A DNA stretch of 64,000 nt from Mesocentrotus franciscanus (GCA_037976565.1 CP137666.1:9480592-9544591), one strand, 5' to 3'. Counted from the first letter of the stretch, positions 1 through 32,753 are shown. Numbers and translations: made by a program. The notes: generated by a model from the letters alone, not told the origin.

Positions 1-2296
1 AACATTCGCAGCCATGAGTCCCAAGTTGAGAGCGTTGGTCCAGGGAGAAGAAGAGGTTCAGAACTGAGCACACCTTGTAGCTTACCATATGCAATGAGAG
101 AACCTGTGAAGGTGACACCACCAATGTATGTTCCAAAGTAAAGGAAAGCCTTGGTCATTCCTGCAGCTGCCGGATCTGCAGCAAAGTGGGCAGCTTCTGC
201 CATGTATGTGGATACACAGGTGAGAACTGCAGCAAGACCAACAAAGCTGTGGAAGGCAGCAACAAGCTGGGGTAGGTCAGTAATGGCCATTCGCTTAGCA
301 ATGGTGGTACCAATGAGACCACCTACACCGATGGCTGCACCCATCTGTGCGCACAACTCTGGCGAAGCCTTGAGCCCAACAAGTGTGGCAATCATACCTG
401 TGGATACACCAATCATGCCTAGAGAATTACCAACTCTACATGATGATTGCGATGACAGTCCACTCAAAGCACCAACACAGCAAAGAGAACCTGCGAGGTA
501 AGCAATCTCCTGCATGGAATAGCCCGTCATTTCAGCCCCCAAGTAGGATCCAATGCCAATGGCACCAGGAAGAAGGTATAAATAGTTGTATTCTGGTGGA
601 TCATCTGGACGGCGGAACATATCCAACATCCTTTTGGTGACGAGGAAGCCTCCAAAGATGTTGATGGATGAGATAAATGCTGCAATGGCAGCAAGTGTGG
701 CAGGTGTGGAGTCAGGATAATAACCTCCACTCATGCATACAAGACCCCCTACAGCTGTGATGCCAGATATGGCATTTGTCACTGACATCAAGGGTGAGTG
801 AAGGGCAGGTTGAACTCCCCAGACTGTGTGGTAGCCAACAATTCCAGCTAGAGAGAAGGTGGTGAGCATGGTGTTGAATGCAGCATTCGGAGACAGAACT
901 CCAAAGCCATACAGTGATCCTAATCCTGCCGTATACATCAGGGAACTGTTCAGGGTATCTCTAAAGGGGCTTGGTGGTGGAGCCTCAACTGCTACTGGCT
1001 TGGGTGGGGGTGGTGGAGGAGCTGGTAATACTTTTGGTGGTGGGGGTGGCCAAAGAAGCTGGCCTTCCTTTAAGATGATAGAGCCTCGGTAACTTCATCT
1101 TCTAGGTCAATGTGGTAGTAGCCTTTGGGTCCGAGAGAGAGGAGGAACTTTGAGATATTATTGCCGTACAAGGTGCTGGACTGGGTTGGAAGGCGACTGG
1201 GTAGATCTGTGTAACCAATGTGGGTAACACCTTTATGAACAGACAGCTCATTTGGCTTTGTGGTTTCAATGTTGCCCCCTGCTTCCGCAGCCAAGTCCAC
1301 AACAACAGACCCCTCCTTCATTGATTCAATCATTTCTTTGGATATCAGCTTTGGTGCAGGCTTACCTGGAATTAAGGCAGTTGTAATGAGGATGTCGACT
1401 TCTTTGCATTGCTTAGCAAACAGTTCCATTTCTGCCTTTATGAACTCTGGAGACATTTCCTTAGCATACCCACCAGTTCCTTCTCCTGATTCCTCAAACT
1501 TCAGCTCCAAGAACTCAGCTCCCAGTGACTGCACCTGTTCTTTGACGGCAGCTCTTGTATCAAAACCTCTCACAATAGCTCCCATATTCTTTGCTGTGCC
1601 CATTGCAGAGAGTCCAGCTACACCTCCTCCAATGACAAGAGCTTTTGCTGGTGGGATCTTTCCAGCAGCAGTGATCTGACCTGTGAAGAACCTGCCAAAG
1701 TTATTAGCTGCTTCTAAAACAGCTTTGTAGCCTGCAATATTTGCCATTGAACTAAGGGCATCAAACACTTGGGCTCTGCTTATACGAGGAACACAGTCCA
1801 TGGCGTACACTGTAGCCTGCCTCTCCGCTAATTTATCCAGCAACTCCTTGTTTTGTGCCGGGTACATGAAACTGATGAGATTTGTGCGATCTCTGAGAAG
1901 ACCCACTTCTTCCATACTAGGAGCACGTACCTTCAAAACCAGATCTGACTTGAAAGCATCATCTCTGCTCACAATCTTCGCACCGACTTCTTCATAATCT
2001 TGATTTCTGAAATTGGCTTTGGACCCTGCACCGTCCTCTACGACTACACTGTAGCCTTCCTTGATAAGATTCTTGACTGCGATGGGGGCAGCTGCTACCC
2101 TGCGTTCATTGAGGAAGGTCTCCTTTGGGATGCCGATCTTGAGTTCGCTATAAGGAATAGCACCTGGTGGAGCCTCTGCCTCTGCCCTGGCGATGAAGGA
2201 TGTTTTGAGCCCACGAAAGCGTAGCTTGGAGACTGTGTAGGTCTTCTTCAGGGCCACCCTGTCTACCTGACAGGCAGACTGCATGAAGCGAAACAT
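1..2296 (-). CDS. NNT: NAD(P) transhydrogenase, mitochondrial (NNT), partial, two frameshifts
   Basis: Inner-membrane proton-pumping transhydrogenase that makes matrix NADPH from NADH. The minus-strand frame opens at the ATG at 2296-2294 (MFRFMQ) with a basic N-terminus suited to mitochondrial import. Domain I follows: the alanine dehydrogenase/PNT signature [14 protein letters not shown], the Rossmann motif [17 protein letters not shown] and [15 protein letters not shown] proline-rich linker and the domain II membrane part come next ([41 protein letters not shown]). The frame breaks by one base near 1088-1090 and again near 33-40. Between the breaks it is open without stops and closely matches the family. 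About 2.3 kb contains no intron, although NNT genes of animals I know have many. Domain III lies beyond the window. It could be a functional retrogene, a young processed pseudogene, or an intact gene with homopolymer sequencing errors. Confidence 0.9.
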
Positions 2297-2301
2297 GATG
2301 T

Positions 2302-2340
2302 CTGCATAAAGAAACAAAAGGAAGAAAAGTGAAGAATTAA
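2302..2340 (-). other. NNT: 3' splice acceptor of NNT 5'UTR intron
   Basis: On the minus strand a long pyrimidine tract ends in TTTATGCAG at 2302, only five bases before the NNT ATG. This is a textbook acceptor and suggests a non-coding 5' exon further right. A possible donor, GAG followed by GTATGT, reads on the minus strand at about 8503-8515, but that pairing is only a guess. Confidence 0.6.
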
Positions 2341-3175
2341 AAAGAAGGTCGAGTTCTGATAATGGTGATATATTTTGTGAGCTTTCTCATTCACAATGGT
2401 AACTGTCACATGAAAGCAATGCTCATGAATGCCCTAAAATTCTGAATATGACTATAAATAGCTTATACTTTGGACAGAACCTTGTGCGACCAAAAAAAAA
2501 GGAACCATGATGGCAAAAAAGAGGAATTTCAGGCCAAAAAAGGGAATTCATTAAAAAGAAACTTATAACCACACGCGACACACTTCCAATGCAGAAATGT
2601 CTATTCCTCATGCTGTTTTTTCCATATCAGGACCTACATGTATAGTTTATTTACATATAAGTATTTTGTTGTTGTTCGTTTGGTATTATCGGCGTTTCAT
2701 TTTTTTAAAGAATATTTTTCTCTTTAAGTATGTTTCCAAGTATTTTTTAACCTTAGTTTTCTATTAAATTTGTGATCAAATCAACATTTTAGGGCAGTTG
2801 ATTGATGTGCGGTATGTAAAAAAAAAAAAAAAAAAAAAAAATTATTAAAAAAAAGGTATTTTATGAAGAAAAAACGTACTACCGTAATTTGGAGTAAAAA
2901 ACAGAATAATTCCGGGAAAAATGTAATGGTTGGCAGCTCTGTTTGGACCAAATTTAGATGCCTAATGGTGATCACAGTGTGTCAATATTCATGAGTAGTG
3001 CATTTTACTCTATGTGATTTTTAGCAAAGATCTCTTATCCCTGTGATGATCAAATATCTGACAATACCTTTTCAAATAGCTTTTTGAGGTTTTTTCACTA
3101 TATAACTGCATGACCATATCTCAAGTTTGTCACTAAAACAAAAATAAAGGAAGAATTTGGGGATATTTTTGTTGT
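2341..3175. other. NNT intron or upstream DNA, no gene seen
   Basis: AT-rich DNA with an A-run near 2819-2840 and short chance ORFs. I see no conserved protein or RNA. Confidence 0.5.
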
Positions 3176-3177
3176 TA

Positions 3178-3370
3178 CAGTCAAACCTGCTTTAGCGACC
3201 ACCTGTATAGAAAGACGTGCACTGTCGTGTCTATAAAGAAAACCGTTTCGCTTGAACGATACTTCTCACTGAAACATGCATGTATGTTGAAGAAAACTGG
3301 TGTATCAGGCCACCTGTCTATAAAGACTGTATTTCGTGTCTCCCTTGGGTGGTCTGTGTACGTCTCACTG
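3178..3370. mobile_element. TA-flanked MITE, intact copy (193 bp)
   Basis: It begins CAGTCAAACCTG and ends CACTG, with TA on both sides (3176-3177 and 3371-3372). The interior carries repeated phrases of the type CTATAAAGAC. Relatives are at 12789-15119 (interrupted) and 17872-18041. TA duplications fit a Tc1/mariner-type non-autonomous element. Confidence 0.6.
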
Positions 3371-3372
3371 TA

Positions 3373-4820
3373 TTTGTTGTTTTCCTTCAGATCAAAGGCA
3401 ATATAATTTGGACATTTTAAGAACCATTTCTATTTGAAAATCTTTGGCTTTTTGATATAGAATGCATTTATGAAAAACAACTTAAAAACACTTAAGGTTG
3501 AACACATTCTTTATTATCCTAAATCTGACAAAATGACTGTACATACATATACTTCAGGAATAAAAATTATCTGATAACCATTAACCTTCAACCTCTGGTC
3601 ATTGTGAACCACTAATAAAATCCCTTCAAGTATTGTAGTAAAGTACTGATGCATCAAGTTTTGGCATGTTCTATTAACTACATGCACTCCTATGTCCAAA
3701 GGATATGGGGAAAGGAGGTCTTTCATTATTAAAAGATTTTTTAATTTCTCAATATCAACAATGACATAAATGAGTGAAGTTTACTTGAAGGGTATCCAGA
3801 GAGATTACTTTAGGACACTTAAAAAAAAAATCCATTATCTAGATGTGGCACAAGAACGACAAAATGGGATCAAATACATTTCAAGTACAAAGCATTAATG
3901 TATGGAAACATGCTCAAAAAGGAAACAGAGTCAATCAATCTTTGTGTTTAAAGGCATTGTTTAACAATGCCAGACCTGAGATGCATGGCCCTACGTGTTA
4001 TCAGCACCTGTGATATGGTGTAATATTGAAGCCCTAAAAATATTGCGCTTCAAAATGATCATGAAGTGCCTCCAAAAAGTAAAATCTTTGAATGACTGGT
4101 TTTACCATACTCATTTTCCCCAGTAGACTGTAGTGTTATAAAAACCGTTGGGAAAACGGTTTTTGAAATTTTGAATTCCAATCATACATATCTTGATAAT
4201 CAGACAGCGATCGGCTTGTAAAAGGCTGACCTAATATAATTATGATTGCAGCATGAGCTAAAATGTTAAATCCAGGATTTTGTTTAGAATCTGAGACAAA
4301 GATACCCAATCCCTTTAAGCATTTACAACTTTAACACTTCATAAGTTACTCTACCTTTATCAGATTGTCTTAAAACTTGCATTGGTCCCCCAACTTTCTC
4401 TATTGTTTAATACTGTTTACAATTTGACACTAGGATGGGGTGAACTTCTCTTCCATTCAATCATTGAACTTAGACACTCGGTCAGACAGCAACAACATAG
4501 AGTCTCATAACTCTCGTCTTACTTTCAGACATGGTCTGGGAAAGTAGGATTAACTGCTCTTCAGTGAAAAGAAATTAATCCTGGACACTTTGCCATCATC
4601 TAAACATGACAAAATGTTATAAGAAATATATTTTTGGGGGGATCTATCTTATCTAGCTTTCTTATGTTTGTGTTGTTTGTCATTGAATGTTTTAAATTAT
4701 CTACCTTTTCATCTGAAAATCTTGCATGCTGTATTAAACCTATTGCGATATGAATATTCTACATGTATATCAGGCCTATTACATGTAGGGATGTCTTAAA
4801 AACATTATAAGCACACTATC
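3373..4820. other. NNT upstream DNA, no gene seen
   Basis: AT-rich sequence with no recognisable coding or RNA gene. A short inverted motif, AAAACCGTT and AACGGTTTT, sits near 4140-4162. Confidence 0.4.
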
Positions 4821-5198
4821 TTAAAGGTATAGACCAGTTCTGATCATGCAATTGCATTGTGAAAGAAACGTTGTGGAATCAATCAGAAAAGGTTGATCAT
4901 CTAGCATATAAGTATTGGTGTGTACTGCAAGGTTCTGGAATCATCAAAATGATAAGAAATTTGGCCCAGTCTTGGTAAAGTTACAAGCATTGTACACAGA
5001 ATGATGTATATGGGACTACCCTATATCTATCCAGTCCGGATAGAAATGATAATTTACCAAATATGTCAATTAATAGGCGGGTTCCCGGCAAAATTTGTAT
5101 CATCACGTATTAGTAAAAACATATTCTTTCATGATTGGTAAGAGCTTCCATTTCATTTTTTGAGAGGGGGACGTTTCCAAAACTGGTCTATACCTTCA
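4821..5198. mobile_element. TTAA-type MITE, family A copy 1
   Basis: The left end is TTAA followed by AGGTATAGACCAGTT. The right end is AACTGGTCTATACCTT, its reverse complement. The interior is nearly identical over about 350 bp to 11900-12464. The right-hand TTAA has decayed to TTCA in this copy. Confidence 0.65.
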
Positions 5199-5771
5199 CC
5201 TTTCAGACTACTACTTTTTGTTTACTAAGTATTTTGGCATCACCTGTGCCTGTGAGGGGAAAAGCGAACTGAATCACTGTGACCATCGGGTCTTTCCTTC
5301 CAGAATAATTGATTGGGGGTGTGCACCTGGACCATGGCACCACACTGGGGTTCCCCCTTCTGTTATACAAACAGTGCAGAGGGTCCTTAATGTTTACAAA
5401 GGGCCTCCATTTAACGTCCTAGCCAACGGATGGGATTTTCTGCACTCAGTGCACTGTAACCTCGCCTGCATCTACGAAACATGGGAGGGGCATGTTAATA
5501 CACAATGCAGGCTTCAGTCTAGAGTTAATGTGCACCTTTAACAAATAATTGAACTAATACTTTACATTTAAACTGTACATGCATTCCTTTCAGTCACAAA
5601 ATATCTAACCTTCTAAAAGACTTTTTTTAATTGTTTGATATAAATGCTCACCTATGTGTAATATTCAATGTTGAGATTTTATGATGTAAATGTACTGACT
5701 ACTGGCAGAAGCAAGTACGGTGGCACATGCCTCCGGGCAAGTATTGCATTTCACTTTTGTGTACCCTGACC
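5199..5771. other. Intergenic or intronic DNA, no supported gene
   Basis: A 107-codon frame at 5218-5541 opens only with TTG and resembles no family I know. I treat it as chance or repeat-derived. The 8-base word CCCTGACC at 5764-5771 is the left target duplication of the next element. Confidence 0.4.
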
Positions 5772-6155
5772 CAGGGGCGGATCCAGCCGACGGCAAGGGA
5801 GGGGGCCTAAAAAGGGGCCCACTTCGTGCGAAAATTTGAAAATCGTGCCGGTCGATTTTTCGCTCAGTGGGGGTAGTGAGAGCACATTTTTTTTTTTGGC
5901 ACCCGAAAAAAATTTTTTTCTCCGGGAAGGGTTATTTTTTTTAAACGCCACCCCCCCCCCTTGGGCGCCAGGGGTAGTGAGCACAAATTTTTTTTTTTGG
6001 CACCCGAAAAAAATTTTCCTTCCGGGAAGGGTAATTTTTTTTTCACCGCCACCCCTTGGGCGCTAGGAGGGGCCCATCTTCTTTTTTTTCAAAAAAGGCT
6101 GTTTTTACCTGTTTTTTCCTAGGGGAGGGGCCCCCGGGCCCCTGATCCGCCACTG
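5772..6155. mobile_element. hAT-type MITE with internal tandem duplication
   Basis: The left end is CAGGGGCGGATCCAG and the right end is GATCCGCCACTG, inverted copies of each other. Both flanks carry the 8-base duplication CCCTGACC (5764-5771 and 6156-6163), as hAT transposons make. Inside, a unit of roughly 100 bp that includes TTTTTGGCACCCGAAAAAAA is present twice, at about 5870-5970 and 5970-6070. Confidence 0.75.
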
Positions 6156-6163
6156 CCCTGACC

Positions 6164-7660
6164 CACTTGCTGCTCCCACTCCTTTTATGCTTTCATATTC
6201 TTATCATGTATCTCTTGCCATTGTTTTTGTATCTGTGCTTTTTATGATTGGTCAAAAATAATATTATGCAACTTCCTGATGACCCGATTCAGGTCTTTTT
6301 TTCTCTTCATAATGACCGTTCATTTTTGGCTATGACTTTAACAAGGAATTTATTACGAAACTTGCATTTTCCTCCAATGGCTGTAAGTTAAAAAAAAGGA
6401 TATTCCCCCCTTTTTTTAACAGCACATACATTAGCAATCTACTTTGTCCTTGAATTTTCTTAAATCTAGAGAAATAGAGACTAGTACTGCCTTTTCATAC
6501 TTCATAATTCCATTTCAATCTCAAATATCCAAACACCCTTTAGCTTAAACAGAAAAGGGTTAAACAAAATAATAGGAGCTACAACAATGTAGATAATGAA
6601 ACTACTCAGAATATTGGCTGTCAGGAATCACAAGAAAGTAGCTCTAAGCAATGCTACATGTAGCCATTTACTGAAAACAGCCAATCACAGCCCATTATTT
6701 TTGTTGTGCGTTTTGATCCCTTAACTTCCATTTATATTGCCCGATTTTGGTTATTTTTTCATTCTTCATTCCTTGAGATTTACTCTGATGAGTCAGATAA
6801 GTGCAAGACAAAAAGCTTTGAGTAATTCTGTATTTGTTGCTAATTGGAGTGATGTCAGACCAGTAGTGCGATAACTACGATTGTCTACAGTTTGAAGCGG
6901 ATTAGAATTTATTTTTAACCAAAAGCTTAAATTCCAGTTGTAGTATTTTTGAATTTATTTAGAACCTAAACCAGGATAACAATGTTTGTTTAGATTTCCA
7001 TATCTAACGTACTTGTAATTTTTTTGGAAATCGGATCGCAATAGAATCTTAATTTGTATAGTGTGCGGTGGGCTTTCAGGCCTGATGGCTATGATTTCAT
7101 TTTACAAGACTTATCTGGGGACACTGGAAAGAAGGTTAAAGTTCTAGTCTGTGGACACTTTACTACTTCATCTTTTCAAAATCATTTCAAAACGAATTTG
7201 ACTTTTTACTCATAAATTCTTGAAATAAAACAATAAAAGTTATTTTACTTCGTCTTACTTTTAATTTTGGGATAAAAACGGCCCCTTTACAATAAAATTG
7301 ACAGTAAATTGCCACACATGCCAATATTTGAATCTATTAAAAAAAAGAGGTAGGGTGGGGGGTTAGCCCTCCTTACAGACCACTAGAGAAATTTTGGAAC
7401 TGGACAAGTAAAATGTTTCATTTCAGGCTATTCGGAGGTTCATGAATTGATGAGACTGCCAGATAAATTAACACATTAATGGTAGTGCCATTCAATTTTT
7501 TAGAATTGAATTTATTAACAATTTTTTTCTTATGGCATGATTAGCTAAAAAGCAATTTAGCTTTCTGTAAAAATTCAGTATGCGACCAATTTCTCTGAAA
7601 AACGTTAGTCTACCCGCCCTACATGTACCTGCAAAAGTGGTAGAGTTGCCATGCATGCTA
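6164..7660. other. NNT upstream DNA with one decayed repeat
   Basis: No gene seen. 6844-7080 is a diverged relative of the element at 50271-50652: both share GTGCGATxxCTACGATTGTCTAC-like sequence and the end GTGTGCGGTGGxCTT. The left boundary of this copy is not clear. Confidence 0.45.
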
Positions 7661-7669
7661 TGCTGCTGC

Positions 7670-7985
7670 ACCGTATCAGGACAATTACCCCCTGGACAAT
7701 CACCCCGGAAAATGACCCCTGGAAAACTACCTCCTAGGGCAATTACCCCCAAGGACAACCACCCCCAAGGACAATTACCCCCACCCCTAAAAATGGAAGT
7801 ACACCATCATAATACATTTGTTCAAATTTTTTTCAGGGGTGGGTGTCCTTGGCCTTGGGGGGTAAGCTTCGGAATCGGGGGTGGTTGTACTTGGGGGGTA
7901 ATTTTCCGGGGGTTATTGTTCTTGGGGGTAGTTTTCCGGGGTAATTTTTTCTGGGGGTGATTGTCCAGGGGGTAATTGTCCGTGT
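7670..7985. repeat. Inverted repeat built from GGACAATTACCCCC units
   Basis: The left arm (about 7678-7780) is a run of short units of the type GGACAATTACCCCC or GGAAAACTACCCCC. The right arm (about 7840-7985) is the same kind of run in reverse complement. The spacer is about 60 bp. The outermost 25 bases match closely. It is probably a foldback-type MITE. The 126-codon plus-strand ORF over it is just proline/glutamine-rich repeat translation. Confidence 0.65.
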
Positions 7986-9357
7986 GCGCCGGGAGTAGTT
8001 AAAGAATTATTACATTTCTGTTCTTACACAGTTTGCACATATTTACGATCGGCAAATGGTTAATGCTTTTTCTTTTAGTATTGTCGTCAATAAATCAAAC
8101 TCTTTTTCAACAACAAAAGCACAGTATACACGCACACACGCTTGGCACATAAAAATGTCATATCAATTCCAACAAATCGCTAAAACTACAGTAAGACAGT
8201 ACAAGCGTCATTAGTCATTTCTCTATCTATATTATGCCCATCTTTTCAAAAAATCATTAGGTAGAAAGTCTCACACTAATTGTAACGTCTTTAAAATAAA
8301 CGGAAAAGTATCTAACTTAGTCAACATACAATCAAAAGGATACGTCAGAATTTCCAGAGAAGCTCCCTTATCATACACACACTACACGAGTCCATCTGCG
8401 AGGGAAGAACTTCCGACTCGCGACTTGGAACATGATTCACACTCCATAATTTTCACAGTCATAGTGTTATTTCTTGATCAAATCTACCATATTCTTGGTG
8501 ATACATACCTCGGAGAAATGTTTGACGATCAAAATACCAAAAAAATCACGCCTCCGGGGCCAAATAAAGGCAGATTTCCTAAATTTGGCAGGGGTAGGGG
8601 TGTCACAAATCCCCTCACAGCCAACGAAAAATGCCGGGTGAATTGATCTTATATCGATGATGACCTGTACCTGGGCATGGGACGTGCGCGTGCGCGCGCG
8701 TAAACCACCAACACCGGCACCACCATCACCACTGGAACAAATGCACCCCACTAGATTACCCCTCCCAATTCCAATTAGATAATCTTCAATAAAAAAATGT
8801 ATGAAATGAAACCAACGCCTGTTATCTCATTTGATTCCGCACTATCCACTTTCTAATGGATATATATATATCAAGAAAGGCAAATCTTAACAGATAACAC
8901 AATAAGACATTGTCAGAGTTTTATTATAGAACTTCCAATGAGCCAACGGGTAGCTTTCTTCTTCTTCTAGTACGTAACAGCCACCCTCAAAGCACGAAAT
9001 AACAGTAACATTATCTAGATCCGAAGTTGATATACAATGTAATAGACATAGCCTATAGGGCCCTCCTGGGCATAAGGTATGGAGAAACATTACAACCTAA
9101 CAACGGAAACGGAACAACTAAAAAGTCTGGTAGGGCCATTACTCATTACATATATCATTACGAAATTTCTTGGGGTACATGTAGTATGTACGCTTTTATT
9201 TCGAATCTAGTTTGAATCTTAGCAAGAGTCACGCTTCGCTCGGCATTTTTGAGGGAGGGAGGGGTACGTGACTGAGAGCAGTGAGAGGCATCTAGTGCAC
9301 CCGGACTCATCAATGGTGGTTTGGCCCATGACCCGTGGTCTTCTTTAAAAGAGGTGT
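7986..9357. other. NNT upstream DNA, no gene seen
   Basis: Contains a possible minus-strand splice donor at about 8503-8515, a short alternating CG-rich tract near 8680-8705 and a TA microsatellite near 8861-8870. No conserved ORF. Confidence 0.35.
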
Positions 9358-9925
9358 TCACCGAGTTATATCAAGTTGGTTCCGAATAGAAGCAGAAATA
9401 ATTATGAGAGGAACAGGTCAGTGAAAGTTTGAGCAAAATCTGATAAAAAATAAGAAAGTCCACCCTGATATCAAGTTGGTTCTAACTTAGAAGCAAAAAT
9501 ATGAGAGGAACAGGTCGATCAGTGAAAGTTTTAGCAAAATCTGATTAAAAAAAAAGTTATTAATTTTGGAACTTGCGATCAATCAAACACAAGTCATATT
9601 GGCAACTCTGCGAGGTCCTCTCCATTATGCCTCCGTACAGAAAATTTCATAAACTTTCTTTTTCATAATTATTGATGACGGAATAGATTTCACCACTTAT
9701 ATTTAGGGTGCGCCTTTTTTAAGGGCAAAAATAGAATTGTTTTAATTTTTTGTTAGTACAGCTGAGCAAATGGGAGGGTACATCGCAAGTAAATACGTGC
9801 ACAGTTGCCTATTTGAGTTTGATTCAGATCACAATTTCGAAAAAATTATAACTTTCTTATTTTCAATCAGATTTTGATCAAACTTTCACTGACCTGTTCC
9901 TATACTCTCGCCTTGTTTTCTGCTT
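9358..9925. repeat. Dispersed repeat with inverted and direct copies
   Basis: A unit containing GGAACAGGTCAGTGAAAGTT and then CAAAATCTGATxxAAAATAAG appears at 9366-9465, again in direct orientation at 9470-9562, and inverted at 9835-9905. The arrangement suggests a foldback element with a duplicated left arm. Confidence 0.5.
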
Positions 9926-11008
9926 CCCCTTTAGGCTATTAAAAAAACCCCGCCCGCTTCCTTTTTTGGGGCCGCCTGCTTTTTTTTTTCCTTTTCAGTT
10001 TTTATTTATTTTTTTTCTTAATGAAAAAAAAACATGAAAAACATATTGCTAAAATGGTCTTTTTCTGAATTAAAAAAAAACAAAAAAACACACAAATGAT
10101 GGCGGTCATCTTGAAAAATAGCACGGCTGGCTGCAGCCATGCAGTCGGGGAAAATGTATGGAGCGGCCCGTTTGGAAGAAAAAAAATAGGGCCTCCTCCT
10201 TCCTATTTTTCAAAACGGCAGGACGCTTCTTTTGACCAGGGAATTCCACCTCCCTATTTAGACCTATATACTTCTCTCTCTCTCTCTCTCTCTCTCTTTC
10301 CCTTCCTCTAACGGTTCTTGTAAGTCGGGAATCTAAAAAGTTTGGGTTTCTTTTATCCCTTGTCTCTTCCCAAAATGCCGATCCCCCCCCCCTCTGTTTC
10401 CCCTCGATCAGTAGGTTTGAATATTCATTTTCATGTGTATGGTATATAGTAGGCCACCATGCTAACGCTTGTGGAGCGTTGTGGAGGCTGATCTTCATTT
10501 GTTGAAACATTTTCTGTGGATGGACCAAATATAAAAAATTATATATTTTCAACGTTTTATATATTGTTATTATGTATGTTGCGATATGTCTTCCAATCTT
10601 TACATTGATTAGTATCACGTGAACTAAAGGAAAATAATGTTTTCAGAATTTGTTTCTTTTCAGTCAAAGAACTCCTTTGTGCTGGAAAGGGGTGCTGATC
10701 AAGCACCCTTCTTTGCAGTAACATCCCTTTTCAGCTTGCAGCACGCGCGGACACCGGCAGCATAAGGTTGCTAAAAGACGGCGTGGGTACCACGTGAAAA
10801 ATCGATAAATGGGTATACAGTGATGACAGCCTTTGAATTGCTGACGTGACCCGCGAAACCACACGTACTGCATGTATTATACTGTACACAGTAAATGTGA
10901 ACGCCGCGCCGGTAATCGTGACGTATGAAGTTTGTGCCGGTTGTCCTTCATTCCTTCGCATTTCCACTGCACGTTCTACGATTCTAAACTTGAGAAAAAC
11001 ATTAAAAA
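9926..11008. other. Region upstream of IDH2, with a CT microsatellite
   Basis: Contains low-complexity A/T runs, a (CT)n tract at about 10272-10298 and a C-run near 10384. The last 300 bases are richer in CpG, fitting an IDH2 promoter and 5'UTR. No TATA box is obvious and the transcription start cannot be set from sequence alone. Confidence 0.35.
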
Positions 11009-31095
<20,087 letters not shown>

Positions 31096-32753
31096 AGATA
31101 AAAAATAAACCAACCAAAACCAAAGCATGAACTATCTTCTGTATGGATCTCTTCATCACAACAGAAATATACATCACCCAATCCCAGCAGCGTGTCTTTG
31201 GTGCCCATTGAACTTGTGCCTCGGATTCACAAATGAAATATTAAACAGACGTCATATCACAGAATCTAACATTCACTCACAGAAGAAGAATGCTCTTTGA
31301 CAATGAACTGCAGTGACAAGACCATATTCATGAGATTTATTGTTTGTGCTTGGAATATGTTTGCAAGGGGGTTTTATGTTCAATGTTTATGTGGCGAGAT
31401 AGGGAAAATAGATTTATCATTCCTAATTTTAGGGATGGACTTGGGGTAGGGATGGGGAGGGCTATTAAGGAAATATCAACCAATTCTTATTCCCCTTTTT
31501 ATTTTTACTGAAATCATTGAGGATTTAATTGGAAGTGATGATGATATTATTTGGTGACTTTACCTCTCGAGTATCTGCATGGAGAGATGCAATTTTGCCA
31601 AAGATGATAAAAGTTCAGGTTATACTGTACCTTCGCTAAAACCCTTACTATATCAGAGAACAATGAAAGAGAATGATATTTTCAATCATTCGTTTATAAT
31701 AATCAATATGCAGAGTATTTTCAGTAGTACTCCTGTTTTTCTTCAAACAACCTAAACTTCAAAAGCCCTAAACAAATTTATACATGTTCATAATTCTTTT
31801 TTTCCAAAAATATTGAAATATTTATTTAATTTTGGAATTATTAAATTTTTCACTTGAAGTGTGATTTGTGTTTGTTATTGCAGTGGTATATATTTATAGT
31901 GAAGTGAAGGCCAGCTAATGACAGGTATAAGAGCGTTTTTACTTTTCTTTGTGCAAAATGTTCATAAATTATATTACTCCAGTTATATATTGGATATTTC
32001 ATCTTGAAGAAATATGAAAGGTCACAATTGTAGCAATACATCACATGTGTATTCAGGGATTCAATACTGAAAATATAGATTGTGATATTTTTGTTAGATA
32101 CCAATGTTTCTATGACAAGCTGTATCAGTGTGTGCATTGAGATGAAAGAAATATTCAACAACAGTGTAACTGGCAAATGACTTAACCTAGAAATACAAAC
32201 TAATTACCTCCTGGTGCCATGAGAAATAATAGGTATATTGCATTGACTGTTTCTCAAAGTTTTCTATATGTGATTAGGTAAGCCTTGACAAATCTTCACA
32301 CAATTATGACTTGTTCTGTAGACTTGATACATTTGCATAATATCAATTAAAATAATTGTTAAGAACAGCTATGCTGTATAAAGTATGAGGTTAACTGCTG
32401 GATCATGTGATGAAATTGAAGGAATATTAGTCATGAGATTTGAGATTATCCTTATGTTTTGGATCTTGTGTGGCATCAGATTTGTGCTATGTGCTATTTG
32501 CTTCCCTCTCTATCGCTCTCTCTCTCTCTCTCTCTCTCTCTTATTCTCTCCAGGGTATGTGAAATAGAAGAATATTCCAATGTTATCAACCAAAGGGAAT
32601 TTTGTGTTTTGTTTTGTTAGTTTAACCACCTTGATCGCCACTGTGTTAGATAGGAAATAGAGGAGGAAGCTATATGTTTCAGCATCCCTTGATAGATGGA
32701 CATGATCTTAGAGATGTATGGCCTATGCCTGGCGTGTAGCACATTCAAATAAA
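31096..32753 (+). other. IDH2: Probable IDH2 3'UTR
   Basis: AT-rich sequence after the stop, with a (CT)n tract at 32513-32540. An AATAAA lies only 9 nt after the stop (31104-31109), too close to be the usual signal. The better candidate is at 32748-32753. Confidence 0.5.
32748..32753 (+). terminator. IDH2: Candidate poly(A) signal of IDH2
   Basis: AATAAA followed about 50 bases later by a GT-rich stretch (TGTGTATGTTGTTGCTTG). No other gene signal lies between it and the IDH2 stop. Confidence 0.45.

Noticed and set aside
5218..5541. 107-codon ORF
   Set aside because: Opens only with TTG, lies in intergenic or intronic repeat-like DNA, and has no recognisable domain or splice context.
10106..10618. 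170-codon minus-strand ORF
   Set aside because: Runs through a (GA)n microsatellite and low-complexity sequence; nothing conserved.
31104..31109. AATAAA as the IDH2 poly(A) signal
   Set aside because: Only 9 nt from the stop codon. A downstream site at 32748 with a GT-rich follow-up is more credible, though not proven.
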